Shown one piece after another: positions 26,345 through 35,603 of a DNA stretch of 64,000 nt (positions within the stretch are counted from its first letter, which is position 1; every line of letters begins with the position of its first letter). The stretch comes from a virus: positions 1 through 64,000 of the IMG/VR virus record IMGVR_UViG_3300011113_000644; one strand, given 5' to 3'. The notes under the pieces were generated by a model that was not told the DNA's origin, searched no databases, and saw only the letters and a program-made list of their open reading frames with translations. The translations under genes were made by a program, and so were the position numbers.

Positions 26345-26680
26345 ATGGCTGTACAACGTTCAATACAAATGCAAAGAGTAATTGCCGGTCAAGTTGTTGA
26401 GACCTCAGAAGTATGTTTTGTAACGGATGAAAACTACACTACTGAAGGTGAATACGTTTTAATAACAAAAAATACTCGTAATATTACAATTAATTTAGAC
26501 CATAGTAAAAATGACCATTTAATTATTAAATCCTTAACCAATACCAAAATAATTCCTTTACAAGGTAAGATTGATGAAGAATATTCAGAAATTAATTTGA
26601 ATAGGGGCTCAAGTATTGAGTTGTTTTTTTCTTTTGGTAATTGGTATATTCTTTCTTCAGATGGAATTAAGGAACAGTAA
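26345..26680 (+). CDS. Small beta-rich protein, probably structural
   Basis: This 111-residue protein follows the neck-like gene after three bases. It consists of alternating beta strands (EGEYVLITKNTRNITINLD, IIPLQGKIDEEYSEINLNRG, SIELFFSFGNWYIL) with no catalytic motif. This looks like the beta-barrel or trimeric tip modules found at the end of phage fibres and decoration proteins. Its last 14 bases overlap the end of the convergent HNH gene. Confidence 0.6.
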   Translation: MAVQRSIQMQRVIAGQVVETSEVCFVTDENYTTEGEYVLITKNTRNITINLDHSKNDHLIIKSLTNTKIIPLQGKIDEEYSEINLNRGSSIELFFSFGNWYILSSDGIKEQ

Positions 26681-27245
26681 TTATTTTTCCTCCCTTACTT
26701 AGATTATCGTAAGCCCAAAGTGGTTGTAAATTACTATAATGACATAATTTATTTATTTCTTCAGAACAGTTCGCTGACGATAGGGGAACTATGTGGTCAA
26801 TATGCCAACTACCGTAGTTGTCCCAAGACATACCATCTTTAAATTGTCTTTCTAAATGTTCTCTTAAAAATTCGGTGGAACATCCCACCAAATCCAAAGT
26901 TTTGTTGTCTTTGTGAATTTTTTTACTTTTCATGAATTGGACAATTCTACTTCTCAAATTAGAAATCATTCTCAATGTTACGTCTTCTTTTTTTTTAATC
27001 CTAAGTTTATTAATTATATCTTCTTTATTTTTTCTATAATATTGTTTAATTCTTATTTGTTCTTTTTCAGTATTCTCGCAATATCTATCCACTCTTCTTT
27101 TTTTCAATTTTTCGGAATTAATTAAATAATATTTTTTTTGACATTCTTTACACTCACCCCTTAAACCATTTTTATTTCTAGATGAATATGAAAACTCACA
27201 AATTAATTTATTTTCACCACATTTTGAACAAATTTTAGTTACCAT
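26667..27245 (-). CDS. HNH homing-type endonuclease with zinc ribbon
   Basis: The 192-residue protein has an N-terminal zinc ribbon (Cys6, Cys9, Cys32, Cys35), a lysine-rich helical middle (residues 45-110), and a C-terminal HNH domain with WHIDHIVPLSSAN followed by LCHYSNLQPLWAYDNLSKG. This is the layout of free-standing HNH endonucleases in T4-like phages, which cut DNA and spread by repair. Its ATG overlaps the end of the ribbon-helix-helix gene. It lies between the convergent neck unit and the DNA polymerase gene, a typical landing place for a mobile endonuclease. The call is firm; mobility is inferred. Confidence 0.9.
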   Translation of the reverse strand: MVTKICSKCGENKLICEFSYSSRNKNGLRGECKECQKKYYLINSEKLKKRRVDRYCENTEKEQIRIKQYYRKNKEDIINKLRIKKKEDVTLRMISNLRSRIVQFMKSKKIHKDNKTLDLVGCSTEFLREHLERQFKDGMSWDNYGSWHIDHIVPLSSANCSEEINKLCHYSNLQPLWAYDNLSKGGKIITVP

Positions 27246-27381
27246 AATATTCTCTTAGTAATTTTTCAATTATACGGGAAGGTTTTAAATTATCTGACTT
27301 TATTTTATCATACAATTCTCTATTTAAACTTATACTAACTTTTATTTTTTTATCATTAGTCTCTTTTTTTGGTCTCCCCAT
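27235..27381 (-). CDS. Ribbon-helix-helix protein coupled to the HNH endonuclease
   Basis: Starting at the ATG at 27381 the protein has 48 residues: a basic N-terminus (MGRPKKETNDKK), a strand (IKVSISL), helix one (NRELYDKIKSD), and helix two (KPSRIIEKLLREYYGN). This is a classic MetJ/Arc fold. A longer reading frame upstream would run into the polymerase stop region and lacks support. Its last codons contain the ATG of the endonuclease, an 11-base overlap suggesting coupled translation. A TATTTAT element lies four bases upstream. It may control expression of the endonuclease. Confidence 0.7.
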   Translation of the reverse strand: MGRPKKETNDKKIKVSISLNRELYDKIKSDNLKPSRIIEKLLREYYGN

Positions 27382-27385
27382 AACT

Positions 27386-27392
27386 ATAAATA
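27386..27392 (-). promoter_or_regulatory. TATTTAT element before the RHH-HNH pair
   Basis: TATTTAT ends four bases before the ATG at 27381. If real, the mobile pair uses the phage's own late-type promoter. Confidence 0.4.
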
Positions 27393-27418
27393 TTAGGTAA
27401 TTAGTAAAAGTAGTATTT

Positions 27419-30217
27419 TTATTTAATAAATTTTTCCCATCCTTCTTCCGCAAAATCGTAAATGTGATTTGGATTCCCATTTATTGATTCCCAAAATTTC
27501 ATTTCTTGGTCAGTGATTGTTAGTAAGTCCTCAATACTATCTTGGTCTTCAGGTTCAAATGGAACACCATTGATTAGTTTACATTGTTCTTTAGTAAAGA
27601 TACCTCTTTTATTTGGGTCATCAACAATTAGGTTATTTCTAACTTCTTCACCAAACACAATCAACAAAGGTTCAATACGTTTGTTAAATGTTACTACGGC
27701 TCTTGGGACATTGTATTCTCCCAACATATTTGGGTTATTTTCAACTTCAGTTGGGTCTAAACGATAACAATTAAGTTGTATAAATGACTCCATACTGTTG
27801 TCTAATACTTTACCGTAGTTATTAAAGTACGTGTCTATGTGGTCTTGTTTCCATCCCGCTTTTGGTCTATTTACTTTTTGAACATCCCCGTGAGATGCTT
27901 TAACACCATTATTTACATACATAATTACATCCCCAAGATTTACAGCAATACCATCACGAATTGCAAGTTCAATGTGAGCCATACGTGACATTTCATTCCC
28001 CGCCTTTGTCTTTTCTTTTGAACGTTTACGGTAATCATCCATAGACAATTTAACCTTTGCTCTTTGGGCTATCTTCATAAGCGGAATTTGTTTATTATAA
28101 ATCTTTTCCACGTATTCATAGTACCACTCAACAAATGATTGACCATCACCTTCTAACAACATCTTAATTCCTTTATCCAAGAAATCCTCAATATATAAAG
28201 GTAGTTTCTTACTCTTGATGGAATTACCTGTAAGTTTAATCTTTCCGTTGTGTTCCATTGTTGCGTAGTTCTTACGAGCAATGTTCATACAGGATTTCCA
28301 AGTTCCATCACAATCAAGACCCATAGCACCTTTCATAAACATATCGTTAAACTCAGCAACATCAGCATCATAACCTTTATATTCCTTACCTTCTTTAACC
28401 AACCAATTATTACCCTTACCGATATATACTCTATCATCTACACCACTTTCAGGTAAAGAGAAGTTCATACCATCCGTATCACATACAAGCGGTGTATAAC
28501 CTTTCTCCATAAAAAAATTCAACATCAACCTCAAATACTGACGACCAGTACAAGTAATCATTTGACCCTTATCCATATCACCCCAATGGAAAACCTGAGG
28601 TGCAGACAAAGCCCCAAAAAGTGAGTTAATGAAAATCTTAATCGGTAATTGTTTACGGTCATAAGATGTTGCTTGTTTTTTGTCAATATCCTGATATTCC
28701 TTGGCTAAGTTTTTATACTTGATACGAGTGTTACGGAAGTAATTTAACATTCCTTTCATTGCACCTGTAATATCGCAGGTTGGGAATACATCGTGAACTA
28801 ATTGAATAGAAGGGTATAGTGACGAGAAGTCAAGTTTCAATACGTCGGTTGAGAATCCAACCTTTAGTAGTCGTGACAAACCTCCAACAAACTCTGTCTT
28901 TTCATTCTTAGCAGGTATTGCTAACTTATGTTTATAGGACCACGCTCTCATTTGGATTTCCCACAATGTTGCAGTTCCCATAGTGGAAACTCTTTCATAT
29001 GTTGTTGGAACCAAAGATGCAAGTAGAAATGAGCCCTGATTGAATTCTTCATCCACTGTTAGAGTTTCCTCCAAGTCATCGTCAAGATACCTCTCAACCA
29101 AATCATCACCTGTTGTTTTAATATATACGTTTGAGTGTTTTGAACACGCTTCGTCAATTGTGGGGTCAATCCCCACTTTCTTATACTTACCATTCTGAAT
29201 ATTTAACCAATATTCTTCTTTCTTCGCATAAAACGGACCAATGTCTGTATGGTCAATATATACACGGTCAGGAGCCTCAGCTTTGATATATTGTGTTATA
29301 TACTTCAAACCCGCAGATTTAATAGATGAGTTAATTGCCTGAGCTCGTCTAACAGCATGTAATGTGTCTACAACATTGTAACCCCACATTGAGGTTTGGT
29401 TAAACCTTTCAACCTCGTTTGCCAACTTCAACATACTTTCAGATTGTTTGATTGGATTAGCAGGATTTAAGGTTTTTGCAATCTTTTTAATATCTAACTT
29501 TAATGCTTTGGCTCTTTCAAATATCCAAAACCAGTCAAAGTTAAACCCGTTGTAAGATGCAATAATACTTGGTTTTAGTTCATCTATTGTGTTGAAAAAT
29601 TTGATGATACCCTCTCTTTCTTGTTCTTCAGTTGAACACTCAATTACTTGACTAAAACCTTTATTAGTTTTCATTCCTATCATAAAGATACGACCATCCT
29701 TTGGTTCTAATGCGGTCGTCTCTAAGTCAAATACAAACCTCGTGATACTATTATAATCATCAAATCCTTTGAACAATCGTTTTTCTTTAGTAACCAAAAA
29801 TTGTTCAACAGGAGGTAAGATTAGGATTAATCCTTTTGTTTTTTCACCCCAAGGGTCAACACCACCATCTCTAAAAAATTGTATTAATGAACGATACCCA
29901 TTTAAGGATTTAACCATATAAGTCAATCCTTTCTCTAATCTTTCATTACCATCAGTACGTAATTTTTCAATGACAATTTTATGTTTTGTCATTGCTTCTT
30001 TTTGTAATGCTTTTGAGGATTGGTAAAAATTTAATCCACGTAAATCACCAACCCACGCAAATGGGACAAAGGTGTCTTTTTTAATTTGTTTTCCGTGAAT
30101 TGGGTGTTCGATTATTTTCCAAACACAATCTTTGACATAATCGTATTCAACACCGATTATATATTTTTCATCATCATTTCCCTGTAGGAAATTTTCAATT
30201 TCTTCATTAGATATCAT
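27419..30217 (-). CDS. gp43: Family B DNA polymerase, gp43-like
   Basis: At 932 residues the protein is close to T4 gp43 (898). It has the 3'-5' exonuclease motif VFDLETTALE near residue 165, palm motif A LDFSSLYPSIQ near 463, motif B KIFINSLFGALS near 532 and motif C CDTDGMNF near 582, so both proofreading and synthesis sites look intact. It is the replicative polymerase. It is read toward the HNH gene. Upstream lies a 93-base gap with a palindrome, and no TATTTAT element is present there, fitting an early gene rather than a late one. Confidence 0.97.
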   Translation of the reverse strand: MISNEEIENFLQGNDDEKYIIGVEYDYVKDCVWKIIEHPIHGKQIKKDTFVPFAWVGDLRGLNFYQSSKALQKEAMTKHKIVIEKLRTDGNERLEKGLTYMVKSLNGYRSLIQFFRDGGVDPWGEKTKGLILILPPVEQFLVTKEKRLFKGFDDYNSITRFVFDLETTALEPKDGRIFMIGMKTNKGFSQVIECSTEEQEREGIIKFFNTIDELKPSIIASYNGFNFDWFWIFERAKALKLDIKKIAKTLNPANPIKQSESMLKLANEVERFNQTSMWGYNVVDTLHAVRRAQAINSSIKSAGLKYITQYIKAEAPDRVYIDHTDIGPFYAKKEEYWLNIQNGKYKKVGIDPTIDEACSKHSNVYIKTTGDDLVERYLDDDLEETLTVDEEFNQGSFLLASLVPTTYERVSTMGTATLWEIQMRAWSYKHKLAIPAKNEKTEFVGGLSRLLKVGFSTDVLKLDFSSLYPSIQLVHDVFPTCDITGAMKGMLNYFRNTRIKYKNLAKEYQDIDKKQATSYDRKQLPIKIFINSLFGALSAPQVFHWGDMDKGQMITCTGRQYLRLMLNFFMEKGYTPLVCDTDGMNFSLPESGVDDRVYIGKGNNWLVKEGKEYKGYDADVAEFNDMFMKGAMGLDCDGTWKSCMNIARKNYATMEHNGKIKLTGNSIKSKKLPLYIEDFLDKGIKMLLEGDGQSFVEWYYEYVEKIYNKQIPLMKIAQRAKVKLSMDDYRKRSKEKTKAGNEMSRMAHIELAIRDGIAVNLGDVIMYVNNGVKASHGDVQKVNRPKAGWKQDHIDTYFNNYGKVLDNSMESFIQLNCYRLDPTEVENNPNMLGEYNVPRAVVTFNKRIEPLLIVFGEEVRNNLIVDDPNKRGIFTKEQCKLINGVPFEPEDQDSIEDLLTITDQEMKFWESINGNPNHIYDFAEEGWEKFIK

Positions 30218-30263
30218 AAATTAAACTTTTGGTGTATTAGCTTCCGCAGTTATAGGTCGGAGT

Positions 30264-30281
30264 TTACCTTATATAAGTTAA
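30264..30281 (-). promoter_or_regulatory. Palindrome upstream of the DNA polymerase gene
   Basis: TTACCTTATATAAGTTAA is an 18-base palindrome with one mismatched pair, about 47 bases before the polymerase start. It could be an operator for a dimeric regulator or part of an early promoter. AT-rich chance occurrence cannot be ruled out. Confidence 0.25.
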
Positions 30282-30310
30282 GTTTAATTTAATAAAATAT
30301 AAAAGTCAAA

Positions 30311-33300
30311 TTAAGCATTAACTAAGGTATATTGAGTACCCTGTGATGTTATATCTTGGTTTAAAATATATCCTTGACTTCCATTGAATACTATTGAGGT
30401 CTCAGTGGATAATGTGACTTGTCCATTATTAGTTAACTGATTATTTGTTTTGAATATTACAGGATATGTTTGTGTCAAATCAAAGATGAAAATACCAAAA
30501 CCGTTACCAACAGAAGCATTTCCGACGTAGTTAATCCTTACCCACATTTCATCTCCAGCTTGACCGTTAGTGTTTAAATCCTGTCCAAGAATTGTAAAAC
30601 TTGTTACACCATAAAGAGTGGGGTTAGTAATTAAGGTAAGGTTTGCAATACCTGTAACGGCATTTACCTGATAAACTACTAATTGTGTTGCTATCCCTGA
30701 AATAGTAAAATAAAGATATTCGACTCCATTAATAACCCTCAAAATTGGGACATGATTAAGCAATGTTTTGAAAAGATTACTACCTGGTCTATTAACATAC
30801 CCGCCATTCGCTGTTGTAGGCCTTTGAGCCGCGCTTGTATAATCCCAACTACACGCATTAAAATAACCATATCCACCGATAGTAGAAGGGATACAATATA
30901 TTCTATCAGAAATTAAACTTCTTAAAGTAATAGCCGAGCCAATCATAGTCCAAGAATATAGAGTATTTGTATTAACATTTCTGGCATAAAAAGTAGTATT
31001 TTGTATGTTACCGTAAAAAATGTATGTTGCCGTTGGGCAGTTGTAAATTACTGCACTTATTGGATTTGGATTATTGGACCCTGAAGACCATGTCCAATTA
31101 AGTCCTAACGATAGGGAAGTTATATTTGATGGAAAAGAAGTCATATCTACAGTATAACCAAAACCTTGTATGTTATTAACTAATGTCATAACATTATTTT
31201 GAATGCTTATACCTCCATTGTAGAATGACCCATAACTGGCGAATGTAAATGGTGATTTATTGGGTATTGGCAAATCATAAACTACCTGATTAGTTAATAA
31301 GCTTACAAACCTCAAGACATAAGATTGTGTACCTGTTGAATTATTACTTACTGAAACCATCGAAATTAAAAATCCTTGGTATTGTATCTGAGCAATTGGA
31401 CTATTTGTTGCAATAATTGAGTATGTTGACGGGTTCGCAACACCAATTCTTGATGTTTGACCTTCAAAATAACCATATGGAATTGTCGGTGAAGGTGTTA
31501 TCGTCGGTGTTATAGTTTTTGTTGGTGTAATTGAAGGTGTTTGAGTTATTGTAGGTGTTGCGGTTCTTGAAGGAACTGGAGGGAAACAAAATGAGTATGA
31601 TTCTCCTTGAGTGATTACAAAGTTTCCAAATACTGAGGTAACCTCTACATCTAATCTTGCCATGTATTGTTCAGGAGCATTAACATTAACATTTGTAACT
31701 ACAACTGAAATAAACCCATCCCTTCCTGCGGATGCTTCCATTATTGTGATAGTTGTACCCACTGGGATACGTTGGAATGAATCAGTGACTCCAAAACCAA
31801 GTACAATACTGCCTGATTCACCAACAGTTGGTGGTGGGAATGAACCGGCGTCAAACCCTGTACTATCTTTTGTAAAATTAAAGTCAGGTGATAAGTTTAC
31901 ACCACTACACAAACCAGTAATTGTTGGAGTTGGTGTGGTTGTTAGGGTTGGAGTAACAGTTGGTGTTACGGTTGAAGTTGGTGTAATTGTTGGAGTTACA
32001 GTTGAAGTTGGAGTTACAGTTGAAGTCACGGTCGAAGTTGGAGAAACAGTTGGTGTTATTGTACTTGTTGGTGATTGAGTTTGTGTTGGTGTTACCGTAT
32101 TTGTTGGTGATTGAGTTTGTGTCGGAGTAACTGTACTTGTCGGAGTAACTGTACTTGTTGGTGTAACTGTTGATGTAGGTGTCTGTGTGGCCGTTGGGGT
32201 GATTGTGGAGGTTGGTGTAACTGTTGAAGTTACAGTTGAAGTTGGAGAAACAGTTGGAGAAACAGTTGAAGTTGGAGAAACAGTTGGTGTTACTGTACTT
32301 GTTGATGTTTGAGTTTGTGTTGGACTAACAGTTGGAGTAACGGTCGAAGTTGGGGTTTGAGTTGGGGTTTGAGTTGGGGTTTGAGTTGGTGTGTCAGTCA
32401 CTGTTGCGGTAGGAGTTTGACTGACAGTTATTAATGAACATATTGCAAAAAATTCTCCACCTATACTTCCTCCTTCAGGACTTATTGAACCCTCACCCTG
32501 AAATGAATATATTGTTAACCCATCAAGATTTATGATTTGTTTATCCGTAACAAAAAATGATGCTGTTGTAACAAAGTCTGCGAATTGTAAAGTAATTGTA
32601 GAGTATCCTATAACGACTGAATCATAAAATGATTGGTCACCTCCATTATTAATGTCAAACCTTTCATATGGAGGACCACCATTAAAAAACCCATAATTTA
32701 CTTGTGTTGGTTCACCATATGTCAATCTAAAAGTACTACAAAGTGGTGTTAAAGTGGCGGTTGGTGTTACTGTCGATGTTACCGTGGCAGTTGGTGTAAC
32801 TGTGGATGTTGGCGTTTCAGTTGATGTAACCGTACTTGTAGGGGTAACAGTTGAAGTTACAGTTGATGTTGGGGTTTCAGTTGGGGTGACTGTCATTGTT
32901 GGGGTTTCACTTGAATTTGGTGTTTGTGTTGTCGTAGGGGTGTTTGTCGGGCTTTCTGTAATACTTGGTGTTACTGTTGGAGTTGGAGTACTTGTCGGTG
33001 TCTCGGTAGAGGTTGGGGTAATCGTACTTGTTGGAGTTACAGTACTTGTTGGAGTTACAGTACTAGTAGGAGTAACTGTCGATGTTGGAGTTTCTGTCTG
33101 AGTAGCAGTTGGTGTGACTGTAGAGGTTGGAGTAGGTGTGGCAGTTGATGTAATCGTGGGGGTCGGAGTTAACGATTCGTCAGGAGTTTCAGGTGGCGTC
33201 TCAGTCACTGTTGGAGTCAATGTTGATGTCGGAGTTTCTGTCGGTGTTAATGTTGATGTCGGAGTTAAAGTAATTGATGGACTAACCGATTGAGTTGGAG

Positions 33301-35245
33301 TAACCGTTTGTGAATTTGTCGGAGAAACTGTAAGAGAGGGTGTTTGTGTCGGTGTTTCAGTTGGGGTTGGAGTAACTGTATTAGTTGGGGTAGATGAAGC
33401 CTCTGGACTTTCATCAGGAGTTCGAGTAATAGTTGGGGTAATTGAAGTAGTCGGTGTGTTAGTCGGAGTTGGAGTGGTAGTTGGGGTTTCAGTTTGACTT
33501 GGAGTTTGACTCGGAGTCTGAGTTTGAGTGGGCGTTTGGGTTGGAGTTTCAGTAGGTGTGGGCGTTTGGGTTAATGAAGCGGTGACGGAGGCTTCTGGAG
33601 TTTCAGACACTTGAGGTGTATTCGTTATTGATGAAGTAATTGTAGGTGTGGTGGTCGTGGTAGGAGTTTGAGTACTTGTTGGGGTAATTGTTGGTGTTTC
33701 AGTTTGACTTGGAGTATTTGTAGGCGTTTCAGTTGGTGTGGGTGTTTGGGTATTAGTTGCAGTAGAAGAAGGGTTTGGAGTTTCTGATTGGGTAACTGTA
33801 TGTGATGGCGTATTAGTTATTGTTGGGGTATTAGTGGGTGATGGAGTATTTGTGGGAGTTTCAGTTTGAGTAGGTGTATTTGTGGGAGTTTCAGTTTGAG
33901 TAGGTGTATTAGTCGGAGTTTCAGTAGGTGTTGGAGTTTGTGTTAATGATGCCGTTATAGATGGTTCAGGTGTTTCGGACGCCTGAGGTGTATTTGTTAT
34001 TGATGAAGTGACAGTTGATGTAACACTTTGTGTAGGTGTTACGGTTGCCGTTGGTGTGGCAGTTGGTGTTTCAGTTTGAGTAGGTGTATTAGTCGGAGTT
34101 TCTGTTGGTGTCGGAGTCTGTGTGTTTGTTGCGGTTACAGAGGGGTCTGGAGTTTCTGATTGAGTAACTGTATGTGATGGTGTATTAGTTATTGTTGGCG
34201 TTATAGTTGGGGTTGGTGTGCTTGTGGGTGTTTCAGTTTGACTTGGAGTATTTGTAGGCGTTTCAGTTGGTGTTGGGGTATTTGTAGGTGTCTGTGTTGA
34301 TGTAGGTGTCTGTGTGTTTGTTGCGGTGAAGGATGGCTCTGGTGTTTCAGAAGCTTCAGGTGTTTTAGTTACCGATAAACTAATTGTTGGAGTCTTAGTT
34401 ATTGTTGGTGTATTAGTTTGAGTCGGTGTTTGAGTCGGTGTCTCGGTTTGACTGGGTGTATTTGTTGGAGTTTCTGTTGGGGTCGGAGTCTGTGTATTTG
34501 TTGCAGTTACAGAAGGGTCCGGAGTTTCTGATGGGTTAGGGGTTAACGTTGACGTTTTTGTTATAGTTGGAGTATTTGTTTGAGTTGGTGTTTGAGTTGG
34601 TGTTTGGGAATTTGTTGGACTATGAGTGGGTGTATATGTTACGGACGGAGTAGGCGATTTTGTGGCGGTAGGGGTTCGAGTTGTAGTTTTTGTTGGAGTA
34701 TTAGTTGGGGTTTCTGATGGAGTTAGTGATATTGTTGGGGTGTTTGTTGGACTTAAACTTATAGTTGGGGTGTTTGTTGGGGTAACAGTCGGGGTTGGGG
34801 TTTGACTTCTTGGAGGGACCGAAACCTCATCGACACAACAAGGCTGTTCTGTGGTCGAACCTGTCGTGGGTCCATACCCATCTAAAGAGAAAGATTCGGT
34901 AAAAGTAACCAAATTTTTATCGTTCAAATCTAATTTTACATTACCTTGACTTGATGTTATTTCAAATACTAATTCATAAGACCCAATTACAGAAGTTTGA
35001 TTTTTAGAAAATTGATATTCAATTATATAGATTAATTCTGATGAGTTAAGGGGGTTGGTCTGAGAAACAATACTACAAGTTAGATTTGAAAGGTAAATCA
35101 AACCATTGTCGACATTAATTAAACTCAGTTTTACAACATCAGTTGTTGACAAATTCTGTAATAAGTTGTAGCTACTGCGGCCGTCTTTAACTACCTCTAT
35201 TTGTATTTTAGATAATGTTGAATTTTGACTTATTATAAACTCCAT
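30311..35245 (-). CDS. Giant mucin-like Thr/Pro-repeat tail adhesin with BppU-like N-terminus
   Basis: The 1,644-residue protein has this order: a BppU-like N-terminal domain (residues 1-145, MEFIISQNSTLSKIQIEVVK); a Thr/Pro/Ser repeat of about 690 residues built on T-P-T-x; a globular beta domain (about 830-940); a second repeat of about 170 residues; another beta domain (about 1110-1225); a short repeat; and a 390-residue C-terminal beta-rich domain that may bind the host. The N-terminal domain is paralogous to the whole upstream protein, with which it overlaps by TGATG. No signal peptide is seen. I read it as a baseplate-anchored fibre with long stalks that are likely O-glycosylated. Confidence 0.75.
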   Translation of the reverse strand: MEFIISQNSTLSKIQIEVVKDGRSSYNLLQNLSTTDVVKLSLINVDNGLIYLSNLTCSIVSQTNPLNSSELIYIIEYQFSKNQTSVIGSYELVFEITSSQGNVKLDLNDKNLVTFTESFSLDGYGPTTGSTTEQPCCVDEVSVPPRSQTPTPTVTPTNTPTISLSPTNTPTISLTPSETPTNTPTKTTTRTPTATKSPTPSVTYTPTHSPTNSQTPTQTPTQTNTPTITKTSTLTPNPSETPDPSVTATNTQTPTPTETPTNTPSQTETPTQTPTQTNTPTITKTPTISLSVTKTPEASETPEPSFTATNTQTPTSTQTPTNTPTPTETPTNTPSQTETPTSTPTPTITPTITNTPSHTVTQSETPDPSVTATNTQTPTPTETPTNTPTQTETPTATPTATVTPTQSVTSTVTSSITNTPQASETPEPSITASLTQTPTPTETPTNTPTQTETPTNTPTQTETPTNTPSPTNTPTITNTPSHTVTQSETPNPSSTATNTQTPTPTETPTNTPSQTETPTITPTSTQTPTTTTTPTITSSITNTPQVSETPEASVTASLTQTPTPTETPTQTPTQTQTPSQTPSQTETPTTTPTPTNTPTTSITPTITRTPDESPEASSTPTNTVTPTPTETPTQTPSLTVSPTNSQTVTPTQSVSPSITLTPTSTLTPTETPTSTLTPTVTETPPETPDESLTPTPTITSTATPTPTSTVTPTATQTETPTSTVTPTSTVTPTSTVTPTSTITPTSTETPTSTPTPTVTPSITESPTNTPTTTQTPNSSETPTMTVTPTETPTSTVTSTVTPTSTVTSTETPTSTVTPTATVTSTVTPTATLTPLCSTFRLTYGEPTQVNYGFFNGGPPYERFDINNGGDQSFYDSVVIGYSTITLQFADFVTTASFFVTDKQIINLDGLTIYSFQGEGSISPEGGSIGGEFFAICSLITVSQTPTATVTDTPTQTPTQTPTQTPTSTVTPTVSPTQTQTSTSTVTPTVSPTSTVSPTVSPTSTVTSTVTPTSTITPTATQTPTSTVTPTSTVTPTSTVTPTQTQSPTNTVTPTQTQSPTSTITPTVSPTSTVTSTVTPTSTVTPTITPTSTVTPTVTPTLTTTPTPTITGLCSGVNLSPDFNFTKDSTGFDAGSFPPPTVGESGSIVLGFGVTDSFQRIPVGTTITIMEASAGRDGFISVVVTNVNVNAPEQYMARLDVEVTSVFGNFVITQGESYSFCFPPVPSRTATPTITQTPSITPTKTITPTITPSPTIPYGYFEGQTSRIGVANPSTYSIIATNSPIAQIQYQGFLISMVSVSNNSTGTQSYVLRFVSLLTNQVVYDLPIPNKSPFTFASYGSFYNGGISIQNNVMTLVNNIQGFGYTVDMTSFPSNITSLSLGLNWTWSSGSNNPNPISAVIYNCPTATYIFYGNIQNTTFYARNVNTNTLYSWTMIGSAITLRSLISDRIYCIPSTIGGYGYFNACSWDYTSAAQRPTTANGGYVNRPGSNLFKTLLNHVPILRVINGVEYLYFTISGIATQLVVYQVNAVTGIANLTLITNPTLYGVTSFTILGQDLNTNGQAGDEMWVRINYVGNASVGNGFGIFIFDLTQTYPVIFKTNNQLTNNGQVTLSTETSIVFNGSQGYILNQDITSQGTQYTLVNA
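31917..32427 (-). repeat. Thr/Pro/Ser repeat tract 2 of the giant adhesin
   Basis: About 170 codons of T-P-T-x units, mostly TxTPTSTVTPT-type, separate the two internal beta domains. Acidic residues are absent here, unlike in tract 1. Confidence 0.85.
32748..34806 (-). repeat. Thr/Pro/Ser repeat tract 1 of the giant adhesin, with higher-order units
   Basis: About 690 codons of T-P-T-x repeats. At least seven higher-order units, roughly 55-80 residues apart, are marked by SETP(D/E/N)PSxTA followed by TQTPTPTETPT. The DNA is not an exact tandem repeat, since synonymous codons vary, which argues for selection on the protein sequence. Val/Gly-rich frames on the other strand are by-products. Confidence 0.85.
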
Positions 35246-35598
35246 CAGTTAGTTACGTTAATATATAATTTTTCCCTATGTGGTAAAATATAATCACCAT
35301 CGTCAGTAATTAAAGTAAATTCCGCTTCAAATTTTCCTATTTGACGAGTGTCAAATGGAGAAAACTTATAATATATGTAATACTCCAATTTAGAATTTGG
35401 CTCAACAAACACTTTTTCCACAAATCCTCCCTTTTTATTAAGTATCACTTGCCTACCATCCAAAGTATCTTTCATAGAAAAATAAATCAATGAATTCTCA
35501 ATAATTTCAGAAAAGTTATCTAACGAAGACTCACCGTCTTTAACAATCTGCATTTTCAAAAGTGGAAGCGTAGCGTTTTTTTTAATAAAAAATTCCAT
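35245..35598 (-). CDS. BppU-like N-terminal domain protein, baseplate adaptor
   Basis: From the ATG at 35598 the protein has 117 residues (MEFFIKKNATLPLLKMQIVK). It aligns by eye with residues 1-130 of the adjacent giant adhesin: MEF-I-x-x-N-x-TL, QIVKDGxSS or VVKDGRSS, a Y-x-I-x-Y-x-FS strand, and IGxxExxF near the end. The pattern of short strands with a final G-K-F-E-A-E-F strand resembles the Ig-like N-terminal domain of BppU baseplate proteins. It may cap or seat the adhesin. An in-frame TTG 18 bases upstream was rejected since a TATTTAT element lies five bases before the ATG. Confidence 0.6.
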   Translation of the reverse strand: MEFFIKKNATLPLLKMQIVKDGESSLDNFSEIIENSLIYFSMKDTLDGRQVILNKKGGFVEKVFVEPNSKLEYYIYYKFSPFDTRQIGKFEAEFTLITDDGDYILPHREKLYINVTN

Positions 35599-35603
35599 AT
35601 TAA

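Noticed and set aside
27382-27480. Longer 81-residue version of the RHH protein
   Set aside because: The extra 33 residues read through the promoter-like element and the end of the polymerase gene and do not look like a domain; the ATG at 27381 starts a complete fold.
31611-33148. Plus-strand Val/Gly-rich reading frames opposite the Thr/Pro tract
   Set aside because: They are the exact antisense of T-P-T-x codons (GVTVxV-type translation) and have no start context of their own; the minus-strand protein explains them.
32748-34806. CRISPR-like or satellite DNA array
   Set aside because: The repetitive region has no constant repeat with unique spacers; units are codon-degenerate and in frame within a long protein.
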